A DNA stretch of 64,000 nucleotides, taken from Candidatus Melainabacteria bacterium (lineage in GTDB: Bacteria > Cyanobacteriota > Vampirovibrionia > Obscuribacterales > Obscuribacteraceae). Below, piece by piece: positions 8,170-17,496 of this stretch (positions are counted from its first letter, which is position 1; the number at the start of each line of letters is the position of its first letter). The stretch is from positions 1 through 64,000 of the forward strand of contig JAFKGK010000004.1 of NCBI GenBank assembly GCA_017307165.1, read 5' to 3'. The position numbers and the translations under genes were made by a program. The notes under the pieces were generated by a model, which was given only the letters and a program-made list of their open reading frames with translations, was not told the origin of the DNA and ran no database searches.

Positions 8170-9387
8170 TCACTCAAACCACTGATGCATGCTGTAATAC
8201 CAGATCCACCCCATGCTCATGGCCATAGCAAACAAGCCGATCATCGCACAGGACAACCACATCGTGGCCTTTGTCCCCAGCCTCTCAAACCCACTGAGCA
8301 TCAGGGCAAATATCGGTATTTCACAGGGGAACAAATACCGACCATGCGGCCCGGTCGTATTGCTATAAGTCGCGTAGATCGTCGCCGCAAAATTGAGCAG
8401 CAAGGCCAGAGCATAGATGCCGAGCGGCCCTCGCTGCAATGCACCCCAGGTGTACCTCGTTTTAATGTGCCCCCACAGTGCAAGCACCACACCACCCAAA
8501 AAAATAAAATAAAACGGCCGCCACAGATATTTATCCATCAGGCCATAGAGCCCAAAAAAATCAAACAGCATGTAGCGCCACCAGCCAATGGTGTGCAGCG
8601 CAGGCCACGGATGCACGACCTGGCCTTCTTTGCGCGGCAAGATCTTGATCCAGTTTTCGTACATGGTGCGCGAGCCGAGCACGTCGCCTTTTTGAGCAAA
8701 ATAATTGCGTAGCCAATAAGGGACCACCAGCACGCCGGCCATGCCGCAAAAAGCGAGGAAGGCTTGCCAGGGCTTTTTGCCGGTCATGTAGACTGCGAGC
8801 ATCAAGGCGGGCACCACGGCCAGGGCATTGGTCTTGGAGAGCACGGCCCAGCCGGTCAAAAAGCCCATAAATGCAGCGATTGGCACAGTGGTGGGCATGC
8901 GATAGCCTTTTGCCACCAGATAAAAATTGATCGAGCACAGGCTCGAGACCAGCGCGTCGGTATTGGTGTAGCCTTCGGTAAAAGCCAGCTGCGGATGAAA
9001 CACCACCAGCAGTGGCAGCACCAGAGAGCTGATCCTGCGGCCAAAGAGTTCGCGGCCGGCATGGTAAGCGGCGATCACGCCTGGCAGGCCGGCGAGCATC
9101 GTGCCAAAGCGAGACACCAGTCTAAATGGCGTATCCGGCAGGGCATACGAGCCGATAAAGCCCAGGATACTGTTGGGTACGTAGCCCAAAGCGGGGAGAG
9201 TGCCGTAGACAAAATGATCGCCGCCCGCTTTGACCTCGGCGAGGGTGGGCAGGCGGCCGTACATTTTTAAAAACTCGGCCACGGTCAAATGATATAGCTC
9301 GTCGGGCGCATCGCCCATGGGCAGGCACATGAGAAATGCCAGCCGGGTGATGATGTAGAGGACGATGAGCGCGACGAGCCAGATCAA
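8170..9387 (-). CDS. Multi-pass membrane glycosyltransferase-like protein (GT-C type)
   Basis: This 405-residue protein has about ten membrane helices. An acidic motif in the first periplasmic loop (MGDAPDELYHLTVAEF) is typical of GT-C fold, polyprenyl-phosphate-sugar-using enzymes and related DUF2142 proteins. The start is TTG 9387, three bases after the stop of the phosphoglucomutase gene, so the two are an operon and the enzyme may use sugars derived from glucose-1-phosphate. Its 3' end is copied at 6358-6594 and 4297-4514, which marks this gene end as an insertion hot spot. The substrate is unknown. Confidence 0.8.
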   Translation of the reverse strand: MIWLVALIVLYIITRLAFLMCLPMGDAPDELYHLTVAEFLKMYGRLPTLAEVKAGGDHFVYGTLPALGYVPNSILGFIGSYALPDTPFRLVSRFGTMLAGLPGVIAAYHAGRELFGRRISSLVLPLLVVFHPQLAFTEGYTNTDALVSSLCSINFYLVAKGYRMPTTVPIAAFMGFLTGWAVLSKTNALAVVPALMLAVYMTGKKPWQAFLAFCGMAGVLVVPYWLRNYFAQKGDVLGSRTMYENWIKILPRKEGQVVHPWPALHTIGWWRYMLFDFFGLYGLMDKYLWRPFYFIFLGGVVLALWGHIKTRYTWGALQRGPLGIYALALLLNFAATIYATYSNTTGPHGRYLFPCEIPIFALMLSGFERLGTKATMWLSCAMIGLFAMAMSMGWIWYYSMHQWFE

Positions 9388-9390
9388 GGT

Positions 9391-11043
9391 TTACTTGGCG
9401 CCGACGTTGGCGGACAGGACCTCGGTGACGAGCTCTTGAGCGGCCTTTTGGATCTGGGCGAGGTGCTCTGCTCCTTTAAAGGACTCGGCGTAGATCTTGT
9501 AGACGTCTTCGGTGCCGGAGGGGCGGGCGGCAAACCAGCCACTCTCGGTGGTGACTTTTAGTCCGCCGATTGCAGCGTCGTTGCCGGGCGCCTTGGTGTA
9601 TTTGCCTGTGATTTTTTCACCGGCCAGCATCTCGGCTTTTACATCCTCTGCCTTTAGCTTTTTCAGCATATCTTTTTCTGCTGCATTGGCAGGGGCATCG
9701 ATGCGAGCGTAGGCTGGGGCGCCAAACTCCTTTGTGAGCTCATCGTAGTGTTGCTGGGGGTTTTTGCCGGTGACAGCGGTGATCTCCATGGCGAGCAGGG
9801 CGAGGATGATGCCGTCTTTGTCGGTGGTCCAGACGGAGCCGTCCATGCGCAAAAAGGATGCGCCTGCGCTTTCTTCGCCGCCAAAACCGACGGAGCCGTC
9901 GACGAGTCCGTCGACAAACCATTTAAAGCCGACGGGGACTTCCCAGAGGCGTCTGCCGAGCTTGGCGACGACGCGGTCGATCATGCTCGAGGAGACGACG
10001 GTCTTGCCGACTGCGGCGTCTTTTTTCCAGTCTTTGCGGGAGGAAAATAAATAGGAGATGGCGACGGCAAGATAATGATTGGGGTTCATCAGGCCGTGGG
10101 GGGTGACGATGCCGTGGCGGTCGTGGTCGGTGTCGTTGGCGACGGCGATGTCGTAGCGGTCCTTGAGGGCGAGCAGGCCGCCCATGGCGTAGGGAGACGA
10201 GCAATCCATGCGGATCTTGCCGTCCCAGTCGACGTGCATAAAGGCAAAGGTCGGGTCGACGGTCTTGTTGACCACCTCGACGGGCAAGTCGTAGTGCTCG
10301 ATGATACGCTGCCACAAAACGACGCCGGCGCCGCCTAGAGGGTCGACGGCGGCTTTGATTTTGCTCTTTTTGATGGCGTCGATATTGATGACCTTGGGCA
10401 GCTCGTTGATGTAGAGCTGGTTGTAGTCAAACTTGTGCGTGGTGCCTGCGGCCATAGCTTGCTCGTAGGCGACGCGCTTGACGCCCTGGAGGCCGTTCTT
10501 GAGGTAGTCGTTGGCTTTTTTCTCGACCCAGGCGGTGATATTGGTGTCGGCGGGGCCGCCGTTTGGTGGGTTGTATTTAAAGCCGCCGTCGGATGGTGGG
10601 TTGTGCGAAGGGGTGATGACGATGCCGTCGGCGAGGCCCTGGGTGCGGCCTTTGTTGTAGGCGAGGATGGCGAGGGAAACGGCGGGGGTGGCGGTGTAGC
10701 CGTCCTCGGAGTCGATCATGACGTTGATCTCGTTGGCGGCGAGTACCTCCATGGCGCTGGCAAAGGCAGGACGCGAAAGCGCATGGGTGTCGATGCCCAT
10801 GTAGAGCGGGCCGTCGATCTTTTGCTCGGCGCGGTAGTCGCAGAGGGCCTGAGTGGTGGCGAGGATGTGGTTTTCGTTAAATGACTTTTTAAAGGAGGAG
10901 CCTCTATGCCCCGATGTGCCAAAGGCCACACGCTGTGCAGGATCGTTGACATCGGGCTTGTCGGCGTAATAACAGGTGATGAGTCTGGGCACGTCGACGA
11001 GCAGGGACGCTGGAGCGGGTTTACCGGCGAGTGGACTGTTCAT
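9391..11043 (-). CDS. pgm: Phosphoglucomutase, alpha-D-glucose-phosphate specific
   Basis: The enzyme interconverts glucose-1-phosphate and glucose-6-phosphate. This 550-residue protein has the full family layout: catalytic Ser in [12 protein letters not shown], Mg-binding loop [11 protein letters not shown], sugar loop GGEESAGAS and C-terminal phosphate-binding [16 protein letters not shown] chose ATG 11043 (MNSPLAGK) over the upstream in-frame start because AAGGAG lies just before it. It leads an operon with the membrane glycosyltransferase, so a role in supplying sugar for surface glycans is likely besides glycogen metabolism. Confidence 0.96.
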   Translation of the reverse strand: MNSPLAGKPAPASLLVDVPRLITCYYADKPDVNDPAQRVAFGTSGHRGSSFKKSFNENHILATTQALCDYRAEQKIDGPLYMGIDTHALSRPAFASAMEVLAANEINVMIDSEDGYTATPAVSLAILAYNKGRTQGLADGIVITPSHNPPSDGGFKYNPPNGGPADTNITAWVEKKANDYLKNGLQGVKRVAYEQAMAAGTTHKFDYNQLYINELPKVINIDAIKKSKIKAAVDPLGGAGVVLWQRIIEHYDLPVEVVNKTVDPTFAFMHVDWDGKIRMDCSSPYAMGGLLALKDRYDIAVANDTDHDRHGIVTPHGLMNPNHYLAVAISYLFSSRKDWKKDAAVGKTVVSSSMIDRVVAKLGRRLWEVPVGFKWFVDGLVDGSVGFGGEESAGASFLRMDGSVWTTDKDGIILALLAMEITAVTGKNPQQHYDELTKEFGAPAYARIDAPANAAEKDMLKKLKAEDVKAEMLAGEKITGKYTKAPGNDAAIGGLKVTTESGWFAARPSGTEDVYKIYAESFKGAEHLAQIQKAAQELVTEVLSANVGAK

Positions 11044-11197
11044 GCAAATCTCCTTCGACTTTTCGCATATTTTAGCCCATTGCGTCACCTGACTGTTATG
11101 TAGCTGTTATTTTGCCCACCTATTGTCAACGCATCGAAGGTCCCACCACACCCAGACCCTCGATTATTTCTCCCCCATTTATCAGAGGCATCTCACC

Positions 11198-11908
11198 ATG
11201 AGCAAAGGACCTACCGACAAAGAGATAGACGCAAAGGCGCAGGATATCGCCGACAAACTCGACCGCGGCGACGCCAAGGGCGCCACTCAAGCCTTGCATG
11301 ACGAGATCAACTCGCTCAAGCCGGAGGAGATGCGCAAACTCATCGCGGCCACCCATCGCCACGAAAAAGAAAACGTCGGTCTGGATCTCAGTTTTGCCAG
11401 TGCCACCCTGGATGATATCCGCCACAATCCCAAGCTGCAGGACAAGGTGTTTATGCATCTGACGGACAAGGATCATACGTTTTTTAAAAATCAGATCGTC
11501 GTAGGGCAGACTGAGCGTGGCTTTAAGTCATTTAAGACTGTCGATGCGGTGCAGCAGGAAGGCATGTACATCGCGCGCGATATGGATCGCGGGGACCTGG
11601 AGTCGGCAGCGTGGCGCATGCGGCATGCGGTGTCGACCATGGGCGATGATGATTTTAAAAAGCTCGTAAAGACAGTCGATGAATCGGAGGCCAAGGGCGT
11701 CAAGGATGGCAAGGCGGTCGATATGCTGATCGTGGGCAAGCCAGGCCAAAAATCGCCAAAAGAAATGGAGATCGAGCTCTTTCGCCAGCGTGAGCCAAAT
11801 GCTTACGAAAAAGAAAAATATGGTGCCGACGTGATCTATATGCAGAAAAAAGAGGTGGTAGCAAAAGGTTCTCTGCAATTGCCGCATTTTGATATAGTGG
11901 AGAAATGA
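11198..11908 (+). CDS. Soluble hypothetical protein, charged and helical
   Basis: This 236-residue protein is counted from ATG 11198 (MSKGPTDKE), which has an AGAGGC site upstream. It is charged and helical with no signal peptide. Two similar segments, KLDRGDAKGATQALHDEINS and RDMDRGDLESAAWRMRHAVS, each followed by a DDF/EEM-R-L-(V/I) helix, indicate an internal duplication. The gene overlaps the NlpC/P60 gene start by 4 bases (ATGA), so the two are co-translated. No family is recognised. Confidence 0.75.
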   Translation: MSKGPTDKEIDAKAQDIADKLDRGDAKGATQALHDEINSLKPEEMRKLIAATHRHEKENVGLDLSFASATLDDIRHNPKLQDKVFMHLTDKDHTFFKNQIVVGQTERGFKSFKTVDAVQQEGMYIARDMDRGDLESAAWRMRHAVSTMGDDDFKKLVKTVDESEAKGVKDGKAVDMLIVGKPGQKSPKEMEIELFRQREPNAYEKEKYGADVIYMQKKEVVAKGSLQLPHFDIVEK

Positions 11909-12790
11909 CGCGGTCAAAGACATGTTATTTATTGCCGCTTGCGGTATTTTTGGCGACGCAACTGGCTCTGCCGGCGGCAGAGGCTCTCGGTAGCGTAGAG
12001 CGCAGGTTTGCAGATTATCAGGGCTACAGCTATCAGTCGCCATACAAGATACGGTTGGACGCTGATCTGGATGCGATCTCGGCTTGCGATCGCGAGCCCC
12101 CGCGCAATGACTGGCGGCTCGAGTCGCGGACGCCATATGTAGATTGGTATGGGCGGCGGGTCTTGCGCGAGTTAGGATCGTGGGGACCTGAGCCTCGGCA
12201 TTATGCCCCACCTGCGTACATCGATCGCATGACGGCGGACCAGCAGAGACAGAGGGTGATCGCGGTAGCGGAGAGCCTGATCGGCCTGCCTTACCAGCAT
12301 CATCACATCCCTGATTTTGATCCGCCCGCGGACTGGCCCTGGCACCAGGTCGGCTTTGGTCGCAACTCTAAAGGACTTGATTGCAGCAATTTTACCGGCT
12401 GGATCTACAATTATGGACTTGGTATCAGACTCAATACCAATGTGCACAAGCAAGCCGAGCTCGATCAAGCCGATCGCGGGCATGGCATATCGACACCGAT
12501 CCAGACTCTGAGCGGCTTTAGCGGGTATGACGATATTCGCAAAAGGCTCTTGCCGGGCGATCTGCTATACATCCGCAACAACAAGGGCGATATCAGCCAC
12601 GTTGTGATGTGGCTCGGTAAATACGGGGTCACTCCTGCCTCGCAGGGCTCGGCCGCCAATGACGATATGCCGCTGATCATAGATTGCACGGGTGAGGGGC
12701 GCAAGGACGCCAATGGTGCAGATCAGGGCGTTTAGCAAAAATAGCTGGTATTACAAGAGTTTTTCGCACGCAAAAAGGATCATCCAGTAG
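11905..12790 (+). CDS. NlpC/P60-family peptidase, secreted, with a 3' frameshift
   Basis: A signal peptide (residues ~8-28) is followed by an NlpC/P60 cysteine peptidase domain that cleaves murein peptides. Catalytic Cys is in GLDCSNFTGW and His in DISHVVMWLG; residues near LIIDCTGEG complete the fold. The uninterrupted frame stops at 12735 after GADQGV. A +1 frame from 12716 reads VQIRAFSKNSWYYKSFSHAK and ends at 12790, 5 bases before the next gene. That is the expected family C-terminus, so a one-base indel lies near 12713-12718. It is either a true mutation or an assembly error. Confidence 0.82.
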
Positions 12791-12795
12791 AGCCC

Positions 12796-13557
12796 ATGCC
12801 ATCCGATCCGCACACTCGTTTTGACTCTCTAGCAGGGTATTATGCTCAGGCCAGGCCTTCGTATCCGGCGGCGCTGATCGATTTTGTGTGTCAGGCAGCG
12901 CATCTGGGGGATGGTAGAGGAGAAATAGCTGATATCGGATGTGGTACCGGTATCTCGACAAGACTCTTTGCCGAGCGATCGAGCACATATCGAGTCATCG
13001 GCATCGAGCCTAATGGAGATATGCTGCAAGAGGCGCGCCAAAAAGCCCTGCCCAACACGCTTTATCAAAAAGGCGCCGGTGAGGCCACGGGGCTGGAGGA
13101 TGCATCGCAGGATCTGGTGATCTCGGCACAGGCTTTTCACTGGCTCGATGCACCACGGGCATTGAGAGAGTTTGAACGTATTTTGAAACCCGGTGGCATG
13201 GTGGCACTCTTTTGGTATGAGCTCGATATGACTGATGCCGAAACGTCTCACTATGGCCAAATCACCAAGTCATCGCCGGATGCGCAGACGATCGTGCCGA
13301 TGAGACAAGCTGCCGGATTGGCCCTGGAGCGTAGTGGCGTCTTTGCAGATTGTGCGGTGGAGCGATTTTACGATGTGCAGATCCTGTCGCCGGATGATTT
13401 GATCGCGCGCGGCATGTCGGTAGCTTACAAGCCAAAGGACCCTCCGGGCCTTGAGCTATACATCAGCAGATTGCAGGAGCTGGCTCGCTCAAAAGGTCCA
13501 GATCAAAGCTATCGCCTGGCCTACGAATACACTTGTTATTACGGTTATAAAAACTGA
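12796..13557 (+). CDS. Class I SAM-dependent methyltransferase
   Basis: This 253-residue protein has a Rossmann methyltransferase domain (Methyltransf_11 type). Motif I is IADIGCGTGISTRLF, followed by the acidic residue in VIGIEPNGDM and motif IV SQDLVISAQAFHWLD. The early segment FDSLAGYYAQARPSYP matches small-molecule methyltransferases such as the trans-aconitate or biotin-synthesis types. The substrate cannot be deduced. It follows the restored end of the NlpC gene by 5 bases and converges on the GGDEF-like gene. Confidence 0.88.
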   Translation: MPSDPHTRFDSLAGYYAQARPSYPAALIDFVCQAAHLGDGRGEIADIGCGTGISTRLFAERSSTYRVIGIEPNGDMLQEARQKALPNTLYQKGAGEATGLEDASQDLVISAQAFHWLDAPRALREFERILKPGGMVALFWYELDMTDAETSHYGQITKSSPDAQTIVPMRQAAGLALERSGVFADCAVERFYDVQILSPDDLIARGMSVAYKPKDPPGLELYISRLQELARSKGPDQSYRLAYEYTCYYGYKN

Positions 13558-13558
13558 C

Positions 13559-14278
13559 TCAGCCCTCGGGCGCAAAGGCGTAGCCGCGGCCGCCACGTGC
13601 TTGGACAAACTCGCAGGCGAGATCGGCGCGGGCGATGAGTTCGCGGGGGTCCTCGCCGTGGCCGGGGTAGTAGGCGATGCCAAAGCTAAGGGAGATGGGC
13701 AGTACGTGCCAGTTGTACTTGATCTGGCGCTCGGTAAAGAGCTTGCTCATGCGCTCGCAAAAAACAGCGGCGCCACGTCCGGGTGTCTCGGGCAGCACTA
13801 GGATATAGCGATCATCGGCCAGACGGCCGGCCATGTCGACCTCCGAGCGGATGACGTCAAGCAAAAACTGAATGACCGAAAAAACAGCAGAGTCGACTGC
13901 CAATACGCCAAACTGCGCCTCAACGGCATCGAGGCCGTCCACGCCGACCATGACGACTGAGCAGGGGCGTTGGTAGCGCTTGGAACGTTTGATCTCGCGC
14001 TCCAATTTGCGCATCAGATAGCGAAAAGTATGGCAGCCGGGCAGACCATCATAAAAAGCGATGAGGTCCAGCTCCTCGTCAGTCAGGTAAAAGCTAGCGT
14101 CGCCGGGACGCAGGTGTTTAAAGATGTCCTCATTGGCAAGGGTCTGCGGCGACTTTTCGTCGGCGACTCCGGCCTTGGCACGCACGGGCGATTGCACCTG
14201 GTTGCGCACATTGGAGAGGCTGAGGTGAAAAATGCCATCACGGACGAAAGTCCTGTCTGGATCTTTTGGATTGGCCAT
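13559..14278 (-). CDS. Degenerate GGDEF-domain protein
   Basis: In this 239-residue protein, residues ~75-235 have the GGDEF fold: FRYLMRKLEREIKRSKRYQRP, VMVGVDGLDAVEAQFG and a C-terminal SFGIAYYPGHGEDPRELIARADLA. The signature loop reads AGRLADDRYILVLPET, so GGDEF is replaced by LADDR. Diguanylate cyclase activity is therefore unlikely, and it may act as a receptor or structural partner. The N-terminal 75 residues have no recognised sensor domain. Its 3' end meets the convergent methyltransferase. Confidence 0.8.
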   Translation of the reverse strand: MANPKDPDRTFVRDGIFHLSLSNVRNQVQSPVRAKAGVADEKSPQTLANEDIFKHLRPGDASFYLTDEELDLIAFYDGLPGCHTFRYLMRKLEREIKRSKRYQRPCSVVMVGVDGLDAVEAQFGVLAVDSAVFSVIQFLLDVIRSEVDMAGRLADDRYILVLPETPGRGAAVFCERMSKLFTERQIKYNWHVLPISLSFGIAYYPGHGEDPRELIARADLACEFVQARGGRGYAFAPEG

Positions 14279-14379
14279 CGTGGTTAGACCGCTTTCTCTA
14301 GAAACTTATCCCGGATATACCCGCTATACCGGCCCTCAAACCTAAATTATCGGTCGTCTAAGCAAATATTTGCAAAACT

Positions 14380-15681
14380 CTAGAGGGCACCTAAAAGATG
14401 CAGTCGCACCATATTTAGTGCTTCATTGGCGGTGCGCCATCTGATCTCGGCGCGGGGCAGGCGGTCGCCGAGACTGAGCTGCTTGCCTGCTAGTACTACC
14501 GAGCCGTCAGCGGCCCTGGAAGCAAGGCCGAGATAGACGTGGCCGACTGGCTTTTGGGTGGTGCCACCACCCGGACCGGCTATGCCGGTGATCGAGAGAG
14601 CCACGTCGGCATCGGCCAGATCGAGCATGCCGCGCGCCATCTCGGCTGCGCATTCTGCAGATACGGCACCGTGTGTCTCTAGTGTTTGCGCCGATACGCC
14701 CAGGACTTTCATCTTGGCCTCATTGGCATAGGTGACGGCATTGAGCTTGATATAACGAGAGCTGCCGGCGATATCGGTGAGACGCTCGCTGACCAGGCCG
14801 CCGGTACATGACTCGGCGACGGCGAGGGTCATATTGCGCTCGGTGAGCAAGCGACCGACGGTCGACTCGAGAGTGTCGTCGTCGTATCCATATAGAGTGT
14901 GACCGGAGCCGGCCTTGATCTCATCGATGACAGGTTGGGCAAGGAGGCGCGCAGCGTCTTGATCGGCGGCTTTGGCGGCGACGCGCAAGCGGCATTCCCA
15001 GCGCCCCGCATATGGTGCTACAGTAGGATTTTGGAGATCGAGGAGGTGAGCGTATTTTTCGGCTAGAGCAGACTCGCCTATGCCAAAGTGTTTGAGCTCG
15101 CAGGACCAGATGCTGGAGCCGCCGTAGTGCTCTTGCAGATAAGCGCGGGCGGTCTGAGCCCACATGGCCTTGAGCTCAGAGGGGACTCCCGGGAAGGTCA
15201 TGATCACCTTGGTGCCATCACCTGTGATACCGCGAGGATTGTATTGCTCGGGCGAGAGGACAAAGATAATGCCAGGCGCAGAGCCTACAGGATTGGGCAG
15301 AGTGAGCGCACCCTCTGGTCTGAGAGCCTGCTTTTCGTTTGATACGGGCATTTTAAAATTGCGCTTGGCAAAAAGCTCGCGGATGTGGGCGAGTATCTCG
15401 CGGTCGGTGATCTGAGGCACGCCCATCAGATCGGCGACGCACTCTGTGGTGAGGTCGTCGGCAGTGGGGCCGAGTCCGCCCGATGTCAAAAGGATATCAG
15501 CGCGGCTGAGAGCCTGACTCATGCATTCTCGGATGCGTTGCGGATTGTCGCCGACGGTGACCCGGTGCAGGCAATCGATGCCGAGATATGCCAGCTCGCG
15601 CGCCAGATACTGGGAGTTTGTGTCGAGCACGTCACCGAGTAAGAGCTCGGTGCCTATCAAGAGTATCTCTGCTCTAGCCAA
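14380..15681 (-). CDS. cinA: CinA family protein (nicotinamide-nucleotide amidase)
   Basis: It has two domains. The N-terminal MoaB/MogA-like COG1058 domain shows IGTELLLGDVLDTNSQYLAR and SGGLGPTADDLTTE. The C-terminal PncC amidase domain shows AESCTGGLVSERL and ITGIAGPGGGTTQKPVGHVY. CinA removes the amide from NMN in pyridine-nucleotide recycling and has ADP-ribose pyrophosphatase activity in some species. I prefer the TTG at 15681, which makes a 433-residue protein beginning MARAEILLIGTE like its family. The longer frame from 15744 overlaps the upstream small ORF. That ORF ends 5 bases before the TTG, so translation is probably coupled. Confidence 0.93.
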   Translation of the reverse strand: MARAEILLIGTELLLGDVLDTNSQYLARELAYLGIDCLHRVTVGDNPQRIRECMSQALSRADILLTSGGLGPTADDLTTECVADLMGVPQITDREILAHIRELFAKRNFKMPVSNEKQALRPEGALTLPNPVGSAPGIIFVLSPEQYNPRGITGDGTKVIMTFPGVPSELKAMWAQTARAYLQEHYGGSSIWSCELKHFGIGESALAEKYAHLLDLQNPTVAPYAGRWECRLRVAAKAADQDAARLLAQPVIDEIKAGSGHTLYGYDDDTLESTVGRLLTERNMTLAVAESCTGGLVSERLTDIAGSSRYIKLNAVTYANEAKMKVLGVSAQTLETHGAVSAECAAEMARGMLDLADADVALSITGIAGPGGGTTQKPVGHVYLGLASRAADGSVVLAGKQLSLGDRLPRAEIRWRTANEALNMVRLHLLGAL

Positions 15682-15686
15682 GGGTC

Positions 15687-15842
15687 TTAGTGGTGGCCGC
15701 CGGCTGCTTCGACTGTCTCTACCTTGTTGACATCGTAGCAGCACATTGCCCAGACGCCGATAGCCAGTACGCTAGAAGCAAAACACACGAAGAAAAAGGT
15801 CAACCAGGTCTTGGATGGGTCCTTGTGCGCTTCTTCTGACAT
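15687..15842 (-). CDS. Small single-pass membrane protein (51 residues)
   Basis: A short frame on the minus strand starts ATG 15842 with a good AGGAGAT site 8 bases upstream and ends TAA at 15687. It reads MSEEAHKDPSKTW, then a membrane helix (LTFFFVCFASSVLAIGVWAM), then a short polar tail with VETVEAAGGHH. It sits between the 15905-16585 gene and cinA. The ribosome site, the TM helix and the tight junction with cinA argue that it is real. Function unknown. Confidence 0.7.
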   Translation of the reverse strand: MSEEAHKDPSKTWLTFFFVCFASSVLAIGVWAMCCYDVNKVETVEAAGGHH

Positions 15843-15904
15843 GCTAGAGATCTCCTGCAAAATGTAAAACTCGGTCTTATTTTACGACCAGCGTACCAGT
15901 ATAT

Positions 15905-16585
15905 CTAAAAGCTCTGGAGCCTCTGTAGATAAATGAATAAATCTTCAAATTTTGAGCCATGCTCGGCCCCTTGCTCGCGCGGGGCGATACCGACAAAACT
16001 AAAGGAGCGTTTTTCGTCTGAGATGCAGCCCAGGCAGGCGACCAGGTGTGTGGGCTGGCCCGTTTTGTCCTGGGCGGTAAAGACAGGGCAGTAGGCGAGG
16101 GTGGCCTGGCCGGCCGGCAATCTTTGCTGTCCCCATTCGACGATTTTGTCAAAGCGCATGACGCCAAAGCTGGCGACCTCGGATACTGAGGCGAGGCTGC
16201 GGATGAGGTCCTTGTCTCTTTCGTCCTTGCGACTAGGCTTGGCCATGGCAATGATGACGGGCTGGTGCAAAAGGTCCAGGTTTTGGCTGCTTTTGCCGGA
16301 CTGCGGCGCTGCACCGATCACATAAGTCGCGAGCTTAAAATCGCTGCCCAGCTCCAGAGCTGAGACGGCGTTGTAGCGGTTGCCGAGCGGTGGGGCAAAG
16401 GTAGCCAGCTCATGACTGACGCGCAAAACATAATCGGGACTGCGTGTCTCAAAAATCCAGCTGTCTAGCTTGTAGAGGCAAAAGCAGGCTGTCGTCAGGG
16501 CAAACATGATGACAAAGGCCATGCCGCCTGCCAAAAAGCGCAGGGAGACAGGTATGACCAGTCTGCTAGTCGAGGCCTCAGCCAT
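15905..16585 (-). CDS. Membrane-anchored hypothetical protein
   Basis: This 226-residue protein has one N-terminal membrane helix (residues ~12-36, LRFLAGGMAFVIMFALTTAC) and a soluble, probably extracytoplasmic part. That part has no recognised domain; a pair of Cys (YCPVF and ACLGC) is visible. The start lies 1 base after the folD stop, so it is in the thiL-folD operon. Its role cannot be inferred from these neighbours. Confidence 0.72.
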   Translation of the reverse strand: MAEASTSRLVIPVSLRFLAGGMAFVIMFALTTACFCLYKLDSWIFETRSPDYVLRVSHELATFAPPLGNRYNAVSALELGSDFKLATYVIGAAPQSGKSSQNLDLLHQPVIIAMAKPSRKDERDKDLIRSLASVSEVASFGVMRFDKIVEWGQQRLPAGQATLAYCPVFTAQDKTGQPTHLVACLGCISDEKRSFSFVGIAPREQGAEHGSKFEDLFIYLQRLQSF

Positions 16586-16586
16586 C

Positions 16587-17465
16587 CTATTGCTGCTTTT
16601 TGAGCGCGGCTTTGACTGTATTGCTCATCAAGAGGGCCACTGTCATGGGGCCGACGCCGCCAGGAACGGGGGTGATGAGGGAGGCATGAGGCAGAGCGGC
16701 ATCAAAATCGACATCGCCTACGAGCTTGCCCTTGCCATCCGGGGTGTCGACACGGTTGATGCCGACGTCGATGACCACGGCGCCCGGCTTGATCCAATCG
16801 CCCTTGACCATGAGGGGGCGGCCGACGGCAGCGACGACTATGTCGGCCTCGCGGCAGACTGCGGCCAAGTCGCGGGTCTTGCTGTGGGCAACGGTAACGG
16901 TGGCATCCTCAGCCATGAGCATGAGAGCGACGGGCTTGCCGACCAGGTGCGAGCGTCCTATGACGAGTACGTTTGCGCCGCGCAGCGGCACCTCGTGAAA
17001 CTTGAGCATCTCGATGACGCCGGACGGTGTACAGGGAAACAAACCATCCTGTCCGGCAGCGAGCCGTCCCATATTGGTGACGGTCAGGCCGTCTACGTCC
17101 TTGTCGCTGTCGATGGCGGCGATCACAGCAGCGGAGTCGATGTGCTTGGGCAGTGGCAATTGCACGAGGATGCCATCGCAATCGGCCTGGGCGTTGAGCT
17201 TGTTGACACAGGCGAGGATCTCGTCCTGAGTGGCATCTGCAGGGAAATGATTGAAAAATGAGGCAATGCCGAGGTCTTTGCAGGTATTGATCTTGCTCTT
17301 GACGTAGGCACGGGAGGCTGGATCCTCGCCGACAAGCACCACGGCCAGGCCGGGAGCGCGCTTGCCCTGGGCGACCATCTCGGCGACGCGGGCCTTGAGA
17401 TCGTCCTTGAGGCGGGCCGAGACGATTTTGCCGTCGATCAGCTTGGAGGTGGCGAGTTCTACCAT
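16587..17465 (-). CDS. folD: Bifunctional methylenetetrahydrofolate dehydrogenase/cyclohydrolase
   Basis: FolD converts 5,10-methylene-THF to 10-formyl-THF using NADP, feeding purine and initiator-tRNA formylation. At 292 residues it is the usual length. Visible motifs: VGEDPASRAYVKSK with the catalytic Lys, CDGILVQLPLPKH, the NADP-binding GRSHLVGKPVALMLM, and PVPGGVGPMTVALLM near the C-terminus. It starts 31 bases after the thiL stop, with a GAGGGAT site. Confidence 0.97.
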   Translation of the reverse strand: MVELATSKLIDGKIVSARLKDDLKARVAEMVAQGKRAPGLAVVLVGEDPASRAYVKSKINTCKDLGIASFFNHFPADATQDEILACVNKLNAQADCDGILVQLPLPKHIDSAAVIAAIDSDKDVDGLTVTNMGRLAAGQDGLFPCTPSGVIEMLKFHEVPLRGANVLVIGRSHLVGKPVALMLMAEDATVTVAHSKTRDLAAVCREADIVVAAVGRPLMVKGDWIKPGAVVIDVGINRVDTPDGKGKLVGDVDFDAALPHASLITPVPGGVGPMTVALLMSNTVKAALKKQQ

Positions 17466-17496
17466 TTTTACTATCCCTCAAAAAACCTAGTAGAGG

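Noticed and set aside
8185-8712. Plus-strand open frame opposite the glycosyltransferase gene
   Set aside because: It is a shadow of the well-supported minus-strand membrane protein, and its partial copies at 4311 and 6371 exist only because the gene end is repeated.
10435-10884. 149-codon Gly/Val-rich plus-strand frame
   Set aside because: It is antisense to conserved phosphoglucomutase motifs and shows low-complexity GC-driven composition.
16506-17261. 251-codon plus-strand frame
   Set aside because: It lies opposite folD, which has all family motifs.
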